DNA of 64,000 nucleotides, taken from NCBI GenBank assembly GCA_017404145.1, contig JAFRCW010000007.1, forward strand, positions 1-64,000. Direction: 5' to 3'. The position numbers and the translations under genes were made by a program. Shown here piece by piece: positions 54,076 to 62,951 of this stretch. The stretch comes from Ruminococcus sp. (GTDB taxonomy: Bacteria > Bacillota > Clostridia > Oscillospirales > Acutalibacteraceae). The notes beneath the pieces were generated by a model. The model was not told the origin of the DNA. It worked only from the letters and a program-made list of their open reading frames with translations, and ran no database searches. Numbering within the stretch: position 1 is the first letter of the stretch; each line of letters begins with the position of its first letter.

Positions 54076-55278
54076 ATGATCGTTGTTAAGAGAATACTAT
54101 CGTTAATACTAGTTATATCAATTCTTTCTTTAGCGCTTGTTGGTTGTAATTCAAACGATCAAAACGATATAGCAACATCAAATGAAGCCCCAACAGTTGA
54201 GTTGGCTGATATAGATGATTTAGTTTTAGAAGATGATAAAATTGCTCAGAGTTTTTCTGGTTTAGATGACTCAGGCTTATTACAGTATATTAAAGATTCG
54301 GTTTATAGCGATCTGTCTTTACAACTTAATAGTGATAATTATAATATCGAAGGAATATCAACTATATATCTTTCTCAAGAATATATTGACGATGTCCTAT
54401 ATAATTCAAAAGAAAATCTATATTTTGGTTATACAAAATCCGAATTACAAGAACAATTTTCTGGTTCACAATATGTTTTTTCATTAGATGAAAACGGTAA
54501 AACAATAGTTAAAGAATTTGAACCTTATGATGATACATATGAAAAAATTCTTTTAAATGTTGCAATAGGTACTGGAGTTATTCTTGTATGTGTTGTGGTT
54601 ACTGTAGCAACAGATGGAGCAGATCTTCCTGTAGCTGCAATTTTTGCTGCTTCTGCTGAATCGGGTGCGATAGCAGCATTATGTTCAACGGTTATTAGTG
54701 GTGCTACAGCTGGTATTGTAACAGGAATCGAAACACACGATTTTGATGAATCCATGAAAGCTGCTGCACTATCGGGAAGTGAAGGCTTTAAATGGGGTGC
54801 AATCGGAGGCGCTATTACAGGCGGATTAAGTAAAGCATTTGAGATAGTATCATCATCTGCAACAGTTGTATCTGAGGTTGCTATTCCGACGCCAAGGCAA
54901 TCGGAAATTGCAGCCCTTGAAATGTATGGAGGAGAGGAACAAATATCATTCTTAAATGGAATAGAGGTTCCGTATGGTACAATCGGTTCCTCAAGACCTG
55001 ATATAATCAGAGAGGTTGACGGTGTATTAGAAGCAATAGAAGTTAAAAACTATTGTTTAACCAGTGAACAAAACGTATATAATTTAGCAAAAGAATTAAC
55101 AAGAGAAATAAGCGAAAGAGGTGCTAACCTTCCCCCTAATTCATTACAAAGAGTTCTTTTGGATGTAAGTGGTCGAGAATACACATATTCTTTTGTTCTT
55201 AAGATTAAGTCTTTTCTTCAAAATACTCTGGAAAGTATTTACCCAAATATTCCGATAGATATTGTTGGAGCTATATAA
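54076..55278 (+). CDS. Lipoprotein-type polymorphic toxin with C-terminal PD-(D/E)XK-like nuclease domain
   Basis: 400 residues. Lipobox LVGC (residues 16-19) after a signal segment; an acidic helical region to about 155; then a hydrophobic, Gly/Ala-rich pretoxin segment (about 162-265: VAIGTGVILVCVVVTVATDG, ATAGIVTGIE, ALSGSEGFKWGAIGGAITGG). The last 125 residues look like a restriction-endonuclease-fold toxin domain: RQSEIAALEMYG (Glu), SSRPDIIREVDG (Asp), LEAIEVKNYC (E-x-K), and LPPNSLQRVLLDVSG. The middle part is the module I associate with Clostridial polymorphic toxins, with variable C-terminal enzymes. Very AT-rich. No immunity gene follows on the same strand. Likely cuts DNA or RNA of rival cells; inference. 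Confidence 0.72.
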   Translation: MIVVKRILSLILVISILSLALVGCNSNDQNDIATSNEAPTVELADIDDLVLEDDKIAQSFSGLDDSGLLQYIKDSVYSDLSLQLNSDNYNIEGISTIYLSQEYIDDVLYNSKENLYFGYTKSELQEQFSGSQYVFSLDENGKTIVKEFEPYDDTYEKILLNVAIGTGVILVCVVVTVATDGADLPVAAIFAASAESGAIAALCSTVISGATAGIVTGIETHDFDESMKAAALSGSEGFKWGAIGGAITGGLSKAFEIVSSSATVVSEVAIPTPRQSEIAALEMYGGEEQISFLNGIEVPYGTIGSSRPDIIREVDGVLEAIEVKNYCLTSEQNVYNLAKELTREISERGANLPPNSLQRVLLDVSGREYTYSFVLKIKSFLQNTLESIYPNIPIDIVGAI

Positions 55279-55282
55279 TAAC

Positions 55283-55316
55283 TGCCGCCACAATCCTTTA
55301 ATGTGGCGGCAATTTT
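55283..55316 (+). terminator. Terminator of the toxin island (bidirectional)
   Basis: TGCCGCCACA, nine-base loop, TGTGGCGGCA, then ATTTTATAT. It also touches the stop of the convergent HAD gene. Confidence 0.75.
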
Positions 55317-55899
55317 ATATATGTATCTTCTTTTTGTGATAGGAGAAGTCCCACGAGATGCGTTCTTCTCCTTTGACGATGAAGGCTCTTTTCGCGAGCT
55401 TTGCCAGCGGCTCGTCCGAGTAACTGTCGGAATAGAAATCGTCGATTAGGGCGTCGGGATAGATTTCGCGAAATCTCTTGACCTTTTCTTCATAGTAGCA
55501 GTTCTCGCTCAGCGGAGTACCGTCGGTAGGGGAGACCTTTGACGCGATCACGTGAATGTTCAGATGTTTTTCCAAAGGTTTCAGCAAAAATTCGGGAGAA
55601 GCGGAAACGATGACGTCATCCTCTCGTTTTTGCTCCAAATAATACGCCTTCATATTCCTGATATGCGAATCCCAGAATTTTTCGACTTCTGTTTCCGTAT
55701 CAACCGATTTTAGAAAACGGTAGAGCTTCCCCTTGAACTCTGTTTTGGTGCCGATGTTCAGCACATAGTACCTGACGGTAACACCGAGAATATAGGGGAG
55801 ATACAGCAGTGTTTTAGGGTGATGCGTAAAGCAATAGAGACAGAAATCCGCTGTAGAATCACCGTTGTAGATGGTTTTGTCCATATCATAAACGTTCAT
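55315..55899 (-). CDS. HAD-IB family phosphatase
   Basis: About 194 residues. HAD motifs: I YDMDKTIYNGDST (nucleophile Asp, second Asp), II VIVSASPEF, III Lys in YYEEKVKRF, IV LIDDFYSDSYSDEP. A helical C1 cap (about 20-90) as in SerB/PSP-like enzymes. Substrate unknown; the C-terminal HKKK tail is basic. Start taken as ATG 55899, which puts MNVYDMDKT at the front as in relatives; an ATG at 55911 with no clear ribosome binding site is the alternative. Confidence 0.85.
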   Translation of the reverse strand: MNVYDMDKTIYNGDSTADFCLYCFTHHPKTLLYLPYILGVTVRYYVLNIGTKTEFKGKLYRFLKSVDTETEVEKFWDSHIRNMKAYYLEQKREDDVIVSASPEFLLKPLEKHLNIHVIASKVSPTDGTPLSENCYYEEKVKRFREIYPDALIDDFYSDSYSDEPLAKLAKRAFIVKGEERISWDFSYHKKKIHI

Positions 55900-56045
55900 A
55901 AAAACACCCATAATTCTTTATTACAGCTTCATTATACTTTGAGCAAGATAAAAATACAATATATTCCGTTTTAAAATTCATATTTTGTTAATTTATGTCA
56001 CTTCTCCATATGCTACAATGAATACAGAATATGGAGGAATAGGCT

Positions 56046-56957
56046 TTGTTCGGATATATCAGAATTGACAGGGAGGCGCTCAGCGAGCAGGACTACGAGC
56101 ATTATCGCGCTGTGTACTGCTCTTTGTGCCGTCAGCTCGGAAAAGAATATTCAGTCTTTGCGAGATTCATCCTCAGTTATGACTGTACCTTTTATGCGCT
56201 GCTCATCATGTCTTTGACAGAGGACTGTCCCGAATTTCAAGACAGCAGGTGTCGTTTTAATCCGACTAAAAAGTGTTCTTATTGCAGTTCTGATACAAAA
56301 GCGCTCTCTCAAACCGCAGCGCTGTCTGTTTCTACCGCATATTTCAAGCTGATCGACAATATTCAGGATTCCGGCTTTTTCAAGAAACTCGGCTGTCGGA
56401 TCATCAAACCGCTGTTCTCCCGATGGAGAAACAAAGCAAAGGGAAAATATCCTTTTATTGACGAAGCGGTTGAAGAAATGATGCATCGACAGGAGAAAGC
56501 GGAGAAGAATCCGCGCTGTACCATAGATGAAGCCGCTGATCCGACTGCGACTATGCTTTCCCGGATTTGTTCTTCTGTTCCTGAGAGCTTCAACTTGAAG
56601 CTGAGCTTTGACAAAGAAAAGCAGACAAGGATCCTTTCCACGCTCGGATATTTTCTCGGCAGATGGATCTATCTGATAGACGCGGCGGATGATTTTGACG
56701 ATGATCAAAAAAATGGCGGGTTCAACCCCTTTGTGATCGCCGGTTATGATACAGAACATATTGTAGAGAATGTTCTGCCGGCTTTGAACCACTCCTTATC
56801 CGAGGTCCTTTTATCCTATGGGCTTTTGGATAAGGGCAGATACGATGTAATCATTTCCAACATTTTATATTCAGCGTGTCCGAAAGTACAAAAATCCACG
56901 CTTTCCAAATACGAAACGAATTCTGATCAACGGAGTAACGATGAAAAATCCTTATGA
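56046..56957 (+). CDS. DUF5685 family protein
   Basis: 303 residues, start [32 protein letters not shown] with a CxxC (YCSLC), and a second Cys group [12 protein letters not shown] (about 75-85), perhaps a metal site. The rest is helical, with [27 protein letters not shown] (acidic D-x-x-D-D motif) that recalls terpenoid/PPTA-like helical folds in layout only. It matches DUF5685 of Clostridia; role unknown. TTG start with GGAGGAATAGG before it. Overlaps the DnaJ-domain gene by 17 bases, a conserved pair. Confidence 0.82.
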   Translation: MFGYIRIDREALSEQDYEHYRAVYCSLCRQLGKEYSVFARFILSYDCTFYALLIMSLTEDCPEFQDSRCRFNPTKKCSYCSSDTKALSQTAALSVSTAYFKLIDNIQDSGFFKKLGCRIIKPLFSRWRNKAKGKYPFIDEAVEEMMHRQEKAEKNPRCTIDEAADPTATMLSRICSSVPESFNLKLSFDKEKQTRILSTLGYFLGRWIYLIDAADDFDDDQKNGGFNPFVIAGYDTEHIVENVLPALNHSLSEVLLSYGLLDKGRYDVIISNILYSACPKVQKSTLSKYETNSDQRSNDEKSL

Positions 56958-57555
56958 GGTCTTGGGCGTGTCCGAGACCGCTACCGATGAAGAAATCAAA
57001 ACAGCATACAGAAAACTCGCAAAGAAGTATCATCCCGATAACTACAACGATTCTCCCTTGGCGGACGTTGCCGAGGAAAAGATGAAGGAAGTCAACGAGG
57101 CATATGATACGATCTGCGATATGAGAAAGAACGGGGGACAGAGCTCCTATTCTCAGGGCAGCTACGGGACGCAGGGCTCCTATACGCGAACCTCCTATCC
57201 CGACGTCCGCTCCTTTATCCAGAACGGCAGACTCGATGACGCCGAGGCGATATTAAACGGCGTTGCCCCGGGCTCCCGCAACGCGGAGTGGTTTTTCCTG
57301 ATGGGGATGATTTATTCCCGCAGAGGCTTTTCCGAGCAGGCTTACAGCTACTTTACCAGAGCCTATCAGATGGAGCCGAACAATATGGAGTTCAAAGCAG
57401 CGTATGAGAATATGAACCGCAGAAGAACCTATCAGAACCCAGGATATACGACATCCGACTACGGCGGATGCTCTGCCTGCGATATCTGTACCGGTCTGAT
57501 GTGTGCGGACTGCCTGTGCAGCTGCTGCGGTTCCGGCGGAAGGATGTGCTGTTGA
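56941..57555 (+). CDS. J-domain protein with Cys-rich tail
   Basis: 204 residues. N-terminal J domain (1-68): [33 protein letters not shown] with the HPD motif needed to stimulate Hsp70. A Gly/Ser/Tyr linker follows, then a helical TPR-like stretch (about 85-150: [40 protein letters not shown]), and a very Cys-rich end [21 protein letters not shown]. Not a full DnaJ. It probably brings DnaK to the DUF5685 partner or to the membrane. Stop overlaps the next start (TGATG). Confidence 0.88.
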   Translation: MKNPYEVLGVSETATDEEIKTAYRKLAKKYHPDNYNDSPLADVAEEKMKEVNEAYDTICDMRKNGGQSSYSQGSYGTQGSYTRTSYPDVRSFIQNGRLDDAEAILNGVAPGSRNAEWFFLMGMIYSRRGFSEQAYSYFTRAYQMEPNNMEFKAAYENMNRRRTYQNPGYTTSDYGGCSACDICTGLMCADCLCSCCGSGGRMCC

Positions 57556-58091
57556 TGAAAACCTCATTAAAAATATCCATAGGCGGCATTATTGCCGCCT
57601 TATCCATTGTCCTGATGTTTTTGACTTCGATCGTTCCGTTTGGCACTTATGCTTTTCCGATGATATCGGGTATTCTTTTATGTGTGATCGTCATTGAAAT
57701 CAACTATCCGTGGGCGTTTGCGACATGGTTCGCAGTATCGGTGTTGTCGCTTCTGATCCTTACCGATAAAGAAGCGGCGCTGTATTATGCGGCGTTCTTC
57801 GGTTTTTATCCGATTATCAAGAGCTTTATCGAAAGACTTCGTTTTAAAGCTTTGCAGTATCTCATCAAATACGTGATATTCAACGTGTGTATGATTGCTG
57901 CGTTTTTCATCGGAATTTTCCTGCTGTCGGTGCCGAAAGAGAGCTTTTATCTATTCGGGTTCTATCTTCCTTGGGTGTTTTTGATCGCGGGCAATCTGTT
58001 TTTTATTCTCTATGATATTTGTGTAACAAGACTGGTTACAATTTATTTGATAAAGTGGCATAAAAAAATCAGAAAGAATACAAAGCTGTAA
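57555..58091 (+). CDS. Multi-pass membrane protein, possibly ECF S-component-like
   Basis: About 178 residues with five to six hydrophobic helices. The opening KTSLKISIGGIIAALSIVLMFLTSIVPFGTYAFPMISGILL resembles the start of ECF transporter S components (a G-A-L-x2-A pattern followed by an early loop), but no substrate family is clear. Ends in a lysine-rich tail. Coupled to the DUF5685-DnaJ pair by a stop/start overlap. If it is an S component, the EcfA/T module at 6.2-8.7 kb could power it; this is a guess. Confidence 0.6.
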   Translation: MKTSLKISIGGIIAALSIVLMFLTSIVPFGTYAFPMISGILLCVIVIEINYPWAFATWFAVSVLSLLILTDKEAALYYAAFFGFYPIIKSFIERLRFKALQYLIKYVIFNVCMIAAFFIGIFLLSVPKESFYLFGFYLPWVFLIAGNLFFILYDICVTRLVTIYLIKWHKKIRKNTKL

Positions 58092-58097
58092 CTCACA

Positions 58098-58126
58098 TTG
58101 AATTTATCGCTCCGACATAGTAGAAT
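58098..58126 (+). promoter_or_regulatory. Promoter of the lysozyme gene
   Basis: TTGAAT (58098-58103), 17-base spacer, TAGAAT (58121-58126), 34 bases before the start. Confidence 0.65.
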
Positions 58127-58160
58127 ATATTCGTATTATTATGTAAAAGGAGGATGAGTG

Positions 58161-60686
58161 ATGAACAGCAGATTTTCTCTCTGTAAATGCTGTGTTACCG
58201 TGATGCTGATTCTGGCGATATCGCTTTCTTTTACGATGATTGCTCCTTCGGTATCCGCCGCCTCCAACACCTTATATACGACCGATGAAGTGAATATGCG
58301 TTCATCCGCTTCCTCCTCTTCCTCGGTGATCAGAACACTCTCTTCCGGTACGACGGTTACTTTGCTGGAGAACTCCTCTGACAACTGGGCATATGTGTCT
58401 GCCGGCGAGGGAAAAGGATATGTTTTCTGCGACTTTTTGCAGCCGACTTCCTCCTCTCTTGTGAAAATGGCGGGAAGAACTACCGATGACCTCAACTTCA
58501 GAGAAGGGAAGGGGACAGGCTCTTCCGTAATTACTGTGATTCCCGAGGATACGGTTGTGGATGTTACGGACAATACTGATGAAAACTGGGCAATGATCTC
58601 CTATTCCGGCAGGACCGGCTATGTCAGCAAGGATTATCTGGTGATTATGTTTACAATGGGGAAGGAGTCACAGCCTGTGACTCAACCGACTCAGGCTTCC
58701 GCTACCGCAGAGACAGACCCTCCCGAAAACAATCATAGAGACGCTTCGTTCTCCGATATTCCGTCTTTGTATAATTCATCTGTAACCGACCGGATGCTCG
58801 GTGAGGATACCGGCGTTTCTAAATTACTGATCAATCATACCTCACTGTATATTGACGTCAATCAGACGCAGAATCTTTCTACATTTAACAGCGAGGGTGT
58901 GCCGCAAAATTCATTTGTCAAATTTGAATCCTCTGCTCCGACTGTTGTCTCTGTTTCTTCCGACGGCGTGATCAGAGGCTTAGCCTCCGGCAGCGCTGTG
59001 ATCACCGCCCGTCATTACTACACCGGTCTGATCGCGAAGTGTGAAGTGACGGTCTCAGGTGATATCGAACCCACAGAACCGCCTACCGAAAAACCGACCG
59101 AGAAGCCTACGGAAATGCCCACCGAGAAACCTACTGAGAAACCTACACAGCCGCAGGTGAATGAAACGCTGTCTTTGAGCGCGAGTTCCGCTTCGGTTTA
59201 TGTCGGTTGTTATTATCAGTTGATCGCCAAATCCAATGTTTCTGTCAGCTTCAGTTCTTCCGATACTTCTATCGCTACAGTCGATTCTGACGGTATCGTC
59301 CTGACGAAAAAGAAGGGGACCGTTACGATCACGGCAAGGACGTCCGCCAAATCTGCGTCTTGTAAAATTGAAGTGATCTCCAACAAGGGCGTTAATATCT
59401 CCTATCTTTCCGCGACAGTGACCGCGGGCAAGACTTTCTTCAACGCTTCCTCTTCATCAGGAGTTACATGGAGCAGTCTGAATCCCGAAGTAGCTACGGT
59501 CAACAACGGTTTTATTCTCGGCGTCAAACCCGGAAAAGCCGTTATCTATGCCCAAACAGCAAACGGCGGAACGCACTGTCTTGTTACCGTTACCGATGCC
59601 GATCCGATTCGCTTTGCGTACGCTTCTCCGAACTGCGCTGCCAGAAATGCGACAGTTACATTGGTGGCGGTTACCGATCAAACCCGCTCCGCTGTCAAGT
59701 TTGAAGTGGGTTCACAGACGATAAATGCTACGTCAAAAACTTCCGAGGACGGTACTTACGTCTGGAAAGGTACGACCTCCTTCTCTTCCGCAGGAACCTA
59801 TCCCGTGCGCGCTTATTCTCAGAAAAACGGAAATTGGCTGACCTGCGACGACGCAGTCACCTCTGCTTTTGTTACATCGACCACCGATTATAAGACGACC
59901 ATTTGTGCCGAACGCCGCGTATCCGACGCGTGTGCGAACTTTATCTCTATCTGTGAAGGCTATATGCCGTCCGTGTACTACGATTCCTTTACCGGTGATC
60001 CTACCTTGGGATACGGTAAGCTTGTTTACAAAGGAGAGCAGTTCTATAATTCTTTGACCCATACGGAAGCGTACGCCTATTTGGTTCAGACGATCAATAA
60101 CGAGGGCTACGGCTCCGACGTCAGCGCTTTTCTCATCAATAACGGCGTGAAGTTCAATCAGCAACAGTTTGACTCTTTGGTTTGTTTTGTTTATAATACG
60201 GGTACAGGCGTGCTGACTGCCGACGATGAGGTCAATAACGCCATCCTTGATTGCGGTGACGGTTCGGGTTCGAAAACATCTTATTATCTCGACGCCAGCT
60301 ATGTTAATTTCAGAACCGGTCCCGGCACCGGATATGATGTGATCAAAACGCTTGACTACGGAACCTCCCTGACGCTGCTTTCAACTTCGAATTCAAGCTG
60401 GTACTATGTACAGATCCCCGACGGAACAAAAGGATATGTCTGCTCCGATTATGTCGGCAAACGTACCACAGGCGGAAATCTTGACTTGAATTATGTTAAA
60501 AAGCAAAATTATATCAACAAGATCTGCCAGTATCATCATGCCGGAGGCGGCTGTGTAAGAGGTTTGCTCAACCGCAGGATCGACGAGATGGAGATGTTCT
60601 TCTACGGAGACTACGATGTAGACTACGGCGCAAATAACTATAACATCAGTTTCACCTGTGCGAGGAACTCCTCTTTCCATAGCTAA
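58161..60686 (+). CDS. Large secreted GH24 lysozyme with SH3 and Ig-like (BIG2) domains
   Basis: About 841 residues. Signal peptide (1-32, SVSAASN), two SH3 domains (about 35-90 and 97-160), a BIG2 domain (about 216-300), a TEKP repeat linker (about 304-325), two more BIG2 domains (about 335-483), an Ig-like part (to about 585), then a T4-type GH24 lysozyme: Glu599 in CEGYMPSVYYD, Asp608 and Thr615 (D to T is one residue longer than in T4). A third SH3 (about 706-770) is followed by YHHAGGGCVRGLLNRRIDEMEMFF, the normal last part of GH24, so the SH3 seems inserted in the catalytic domain. Cleaves peptidoglycan outside the cell; a cell-wall remodelling or defence enzyme rather than a phage lysin. 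ATG behind AAGGAGG. Confidence 0.88.
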   Translation: MNSRFSLCKCCVTVMLILAISLSFTMIAPSVSAASNTLYTTDEVNMRSSASSSSSVIRTLSSGTTVTLLENSSDNWAYVSAGEGKGYVFCDFLQPTSSSLVKMAGRTTDDLNFREGKGTGSSVITVIPEDTVVDVTDNTDENWAMISYSGRTGYVSKDYLVIMFTMGKESQPVTQPTQASATAETDPPENNHRDASFSDIPSLYNSSVTDRMLGEDTGVSKLLINHTSLYIDVNQTQNLSTFNSEGVPQNSFVKFESSAPTVVSVSSDGVIRGLASGSAVITARHYYTGLIAKCEVTVSGDIEPTEPPTEKPTEKPTEMPTEKPTEKPTQPQVNETLSLSASSASVYVGCYYQLIAKSNVSVSFSSSDTSIATVDSDGIVLTKKKGTVTITARTSAKSASCKIEVISNKGVNISYLSATVTAGKTFFNASSSSGVTWSSLNPEVATVNNGFILGVKPGKAVIYAQTANGGTHCLVTVTDADPIRFAYASPNCAARNATVTLVAVTDQTRSAVKFEVGSQTINATSKTSEDGTYVWKGTTSFSSAGTYPVRAYSQKNGNWLTCDDAVTSAFVTSTTDYKTTICAERRVSDACANFISICEGYMPSVYYDSFTGDPTLGYGKLVYKGEQFYNSLTHTEAYAYLVQTINNEGYGSDVSAFLINNGVKFNQQQFDSLVCFVYNTGTGVLTADDEVNNAILDCGDGSGSKTSYYLDASYVNFRTGPGTGYDVIKTLDYGTSLTLLSTSNSSWYYVQIPDGTKGYVCSDYVGKRTTGGNLDLNYVKKQNYINKICQYHHAGGGCVRGLLNRRIDEMEMFFYGDYDVDYGANNYNISFTCARNSSFHS

Positions 60687-60741
60687 ATATCTTATTCATA
60701 AATGATACAAGCCCTGCATAGCTTTTCTTAGGAGGATTGCT

Positions 60742-61407
60742 ATGAAAGGTATTGTGTTTCAATTAAGAAGAAATCTTCGGCTTCCTGCCGTCAGAAAGCC
60801 GAAGATCTCTTTGAAGGAGTATGTATCAAAAAAAGGCGTTTATCTGCTTTTCTTTCTGATGTTTTTCATCGGACTGATTCTGGGAGCGTCTTATTCCAAG
60901 TCGGCTGACAGTACGCTTTTGAATCGTTTGGATTTTCTTTTTACGACCAATCTGCAGGCACGAACTCAACTGTCATCCTTTGAGATATTCACTTCCTGTT
61001 TCGGTACGGATTTTCTCTTTGTGCTGGCGGTCTTTCTGATGGGACTGTCGGTGTGGGGGAGCGTTGCGCTGCCGTTTGTCACTGCTTTCAAAGGGTTTTC
61101 CGTCGGACTGTCATCTGCATTTATTTTTTCGCTGTACAGAGCATCGGGAATCGGCTTTTATATTCTCGTGATTCTTCCGGGAACGGTGATGTTCCTGCTG
61201 TCTTTGATCTACTATTCCAAAGAGAGCTTTTCTCTTTCACTGAGATATATACGCTTATCCGTTTTCGGAAGTGTAAAAGAACCGTATCTCTGCCGATATA
61301 TCAAGACTTTTATGATAAAAAGTCTGGTTGCTTTGCTTTTCTGCGCCGCTTCGGCGCTTCTGGATATGTTCCTGTGGATTTTATTTGCGGGGATGTTTGA
61401 TTTTTGA
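60742..61407 (+). CDS. SpoIIM-like (stage II sporulation protein M) membrane protein
   Basis: 221 residues with about five helices and the DUF95/SpoIIM layout: cytosolic start, a first helix KGVYLLFFLMFFIGLILGASY, an external loop, then VFLMGLSVWGSVALPFVTAFKGFSVGLSSAF, a pattern shared with SpoIIM. In Bacillus SpoIIM works with SpoIID and SpoIIP to degrade septal wall during engulfment. It follows a wall hydrolase, which suits such a role, but SpoIID/P are not in the window. AGGAGG lies before the ATG. Confidence 0.8.
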   Translation: MKGIVFQLRRNLRLPAVRKPKISLKEYVSKKGVYLLFFLMFFIGLILGASYSKSADSTLLNRLDFLFTTNLQARTQLSSFEIFTSCFGTDFLFVLAVFLMGLSVWGSVALPFVTAFKGFSVGLSSAFIFSLYRASGIGFYILVILPGTVMFLLSLIYYSKESFSLSLRYIRLSVFGSVKEPYLCRYIKTFMIKSLVALLFCAASALLDMFLWILFAGMFDF

Positions 61408-61428
61408 TCATCATATTTCGAGGGGTTT

Positions 61429-62379
61429 ATGAACAAGGAAAGAAAGAAGATGAAATTCGAAATACTGCTGGAGCGGTATTTTACGAATTTCCATAGGATT
61501 TTATTACTGAATCTGATTTTTGCGGTACCGAGCGCCGCTGCTTTCGGCGTTTCTTATTGGCTGAATTACTCTATTCTCAGCGAACCGAATATTTTTATCA
61601 GCCTGCTGCCGATCATTCTGCTATTCCCGTTTTATTCGGGCGTCGTTGCGGTAGTGCGGAATATCGCGCGCGGTGATGAGGATGTCAGCGTTTTCTCAAC
61701 TTATCTCAGCGCTTTTAAGACGAACTTCCTGTCGTTTTTGCTCCACGGCGTTGTGGTGTATGCCGCGGCGGTATTGAGCTATCTTTCCGTCACGATGTAT
61801 ATCGGACTGCTCAAGCTTTCGTGGTTTATGTATGTACTGCTGTTCATATGCATTGTAGTCGTGGTTTTTGTCACCTTCACGGTATATTATATCCCGCTGA
61901 TGGAAGTGACCTTCCAACTCAAGAAACGTTTTATCTACAAAAACAGTTTTCTGATGTCTTTCGGCGAATTCAAGAATAATTTCTTCGCGACATTCGCGCT
62001 GGCGATCGTGCTGGCGATCTTCTTTACGGTGACGGTATTCTGCCACAGCGTGACGGTTTTGATCCTTGTTTGCGCCGGTTTCTGGGCGCTGCTGCTGCCT
62101 GCTACCGGTACCTTTATGGTCGTTTTCTTCATCTATGACGGAATGTATAATCTCATCACGAATAAAGAAAACCGGAAGAAAGAGCTGGAGGAAAGGATCG
62201 ATAACGGCGGCAAGAAGGTGGAACATAAAGCTCCCGAGGTTGACTATTCCGATATCGATATTTCCACGTTAAATGATCCTGAGGGATATATCTATCACAA
62301 CGGCAGAATGGTCAAACAAAAGGTTGTGATTGAACAATTCAAACGCAGACAGCAAGAGATGGGACAGCAGGATGAATAA
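61429..62379 (+). CDS. DUF624/YesL-like multi-pass membrane protein
   Basis: 316 residues, six helices in the first 240 residues (for example FHRILLLNLIFAVPSAAAFGVSYWL), then a charged cytoplasmic tail (about 250-316) with EVDYSDIDISTLNDPEGYIYHNGRMVKQKVV. The N-terminal LERYFTNFHRILLLNLIF and later FYSGVVAVVRNIARGDEDVSVFSTYLSAFKTNF fit the DUF624 family pattern, whose role is unknown. Overlaps the next gene by eight bases, so both are in one unit with the SpoIIM-like gene. Confidence 0.65.
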   Translation: MNKERKKMKFEILLERYFTNFHRILLLNLIFAVPSAAAFGVSYWLNYSILSEPNIFISLLPIILLFPFYSGVVAVVRNIARGDEDVSVFSTYLSAFKTNFLSFLLHGVVVYAAAVLSYLSVTMYIGLLKLSWFMYVLLFICIVVVVFVTFTVYYIPLMEVTFQLKKRFIYKNSFLMSFGEFKNNFFATFALAIVLAIFFTVTVFCHSVTVLILVCAGFWALLLPATGTFMVVFFIYDGMYNLITNKENRKKELEERIDNGGKKVEHKAPEVDYSDIDISTLNDPEGYIYHNGRMVKQKVVIEQFKRRQQEMGQQDE

Positions 62380-62920
62380 GAAGGCGAGCTTTATCGCAGG
62401 AATTCTTTTTGTATCTGTCGCTGTACTTGTGTTTTTTGCGATCCGCAGTTTCCGGTGCCCATCTGCGGATGTCATTTCTCAGACAAATGCCGTTGAAGAG
62501 AGTGTTTCCGAGACAGTAACTGCTTTGTACAGCGATGCTGCCGAAACACAGACGCAGAACGAAACAGTTGTTGAAGCTGCTGACGCCGGTTCTGATTTTT
62601 CCGGCGTACTTCGTTCCTCTCATTTCAGTGTTTTCGAAGTTGTGAACGCTCAGACAGGGGAAGAGGTCTCTCCCAGAGTGGCGCTGGGATCTTCTTATAG
62701 CGACTGTTATCTTTCTTTTGATGACAGCTCTCGTTGTGAGATCTTGCTTTCTGCATCCTCAGGAAGCGCCAGAGAAGGCACATACGAGCTTTTTGATCAT
62801 ACTGTCAGCGTTACCTATTCCGATGGAAAAGGAGCCGAGTATGAGATCCTTTCAGATAATAGCGGCAGTTTCTCAGGTATCTCTGTTCCTTACGGAGAAT
62901 ATAATGTTATTTTCAGATAA
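62372..62920 (+). CDS. Membrane-anchored hypothetical protein
   Basis: 182 residues: one N-terminal hydrophobic helix (about 5-25, ASFIAGILFVSVAVLVFFAI), a Ser/Thr/Glu/Ala-rich extracellular linker (about 30-75), and a small beta-rich domain (about 80-182) with SYSDCYLSFDDSSRCEILLS, which has two cysteines. Resembles small beta-barrel (lipocalin-like) ectodomains; no family recognised. Start ATG 62372 overlaps the upstream stop. A bidirectional terminator follows. Confidence 0.65.
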   Translation: MNKKASFIAGILFVSVAVLVFFAIRSFRCPSADVISQTNAVEESVSETVTALYSDAAETQTQNETVVEAADAGSDFSGVLRSSHFSVFEVVNAQTGEEVSPRVALGSSYSDCYLSFDDSSRCEILLSASSGSAREGTYELFDHTVSVTYSDGKGAEYEILSDNSGSFSGISVPYGEYNVIFR

Positions 62921-62951
62921 AAAAGCAGGAGAGCTAACCTCCTGCTTTTTT
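62921..62951. terminator. Bidirectional terminator
   Basis: AAAAGCAGGAG, nine-base loop, CTCCTGCTTTTTT. Serves the plus-strand gene ending at 62920 and the minus-strand gene ending at 62950. Confidence 0.85.

Noticed and set aside
59073-59155. Repetitive ACCGAAAAACC-like DNA that could look like a CRISPR array
   Set aside because: It encodes the in-frame Thr-Glu-Lys-Pro linker of the lysozyme; no spacers or palindromic repeats.
58161-60686. Lysozyme as a sign of a prophage
   Set aside because: The protein has a host-type signal peptide and many wall-binding domains, and no phage structural, holin or integrase gene is near.
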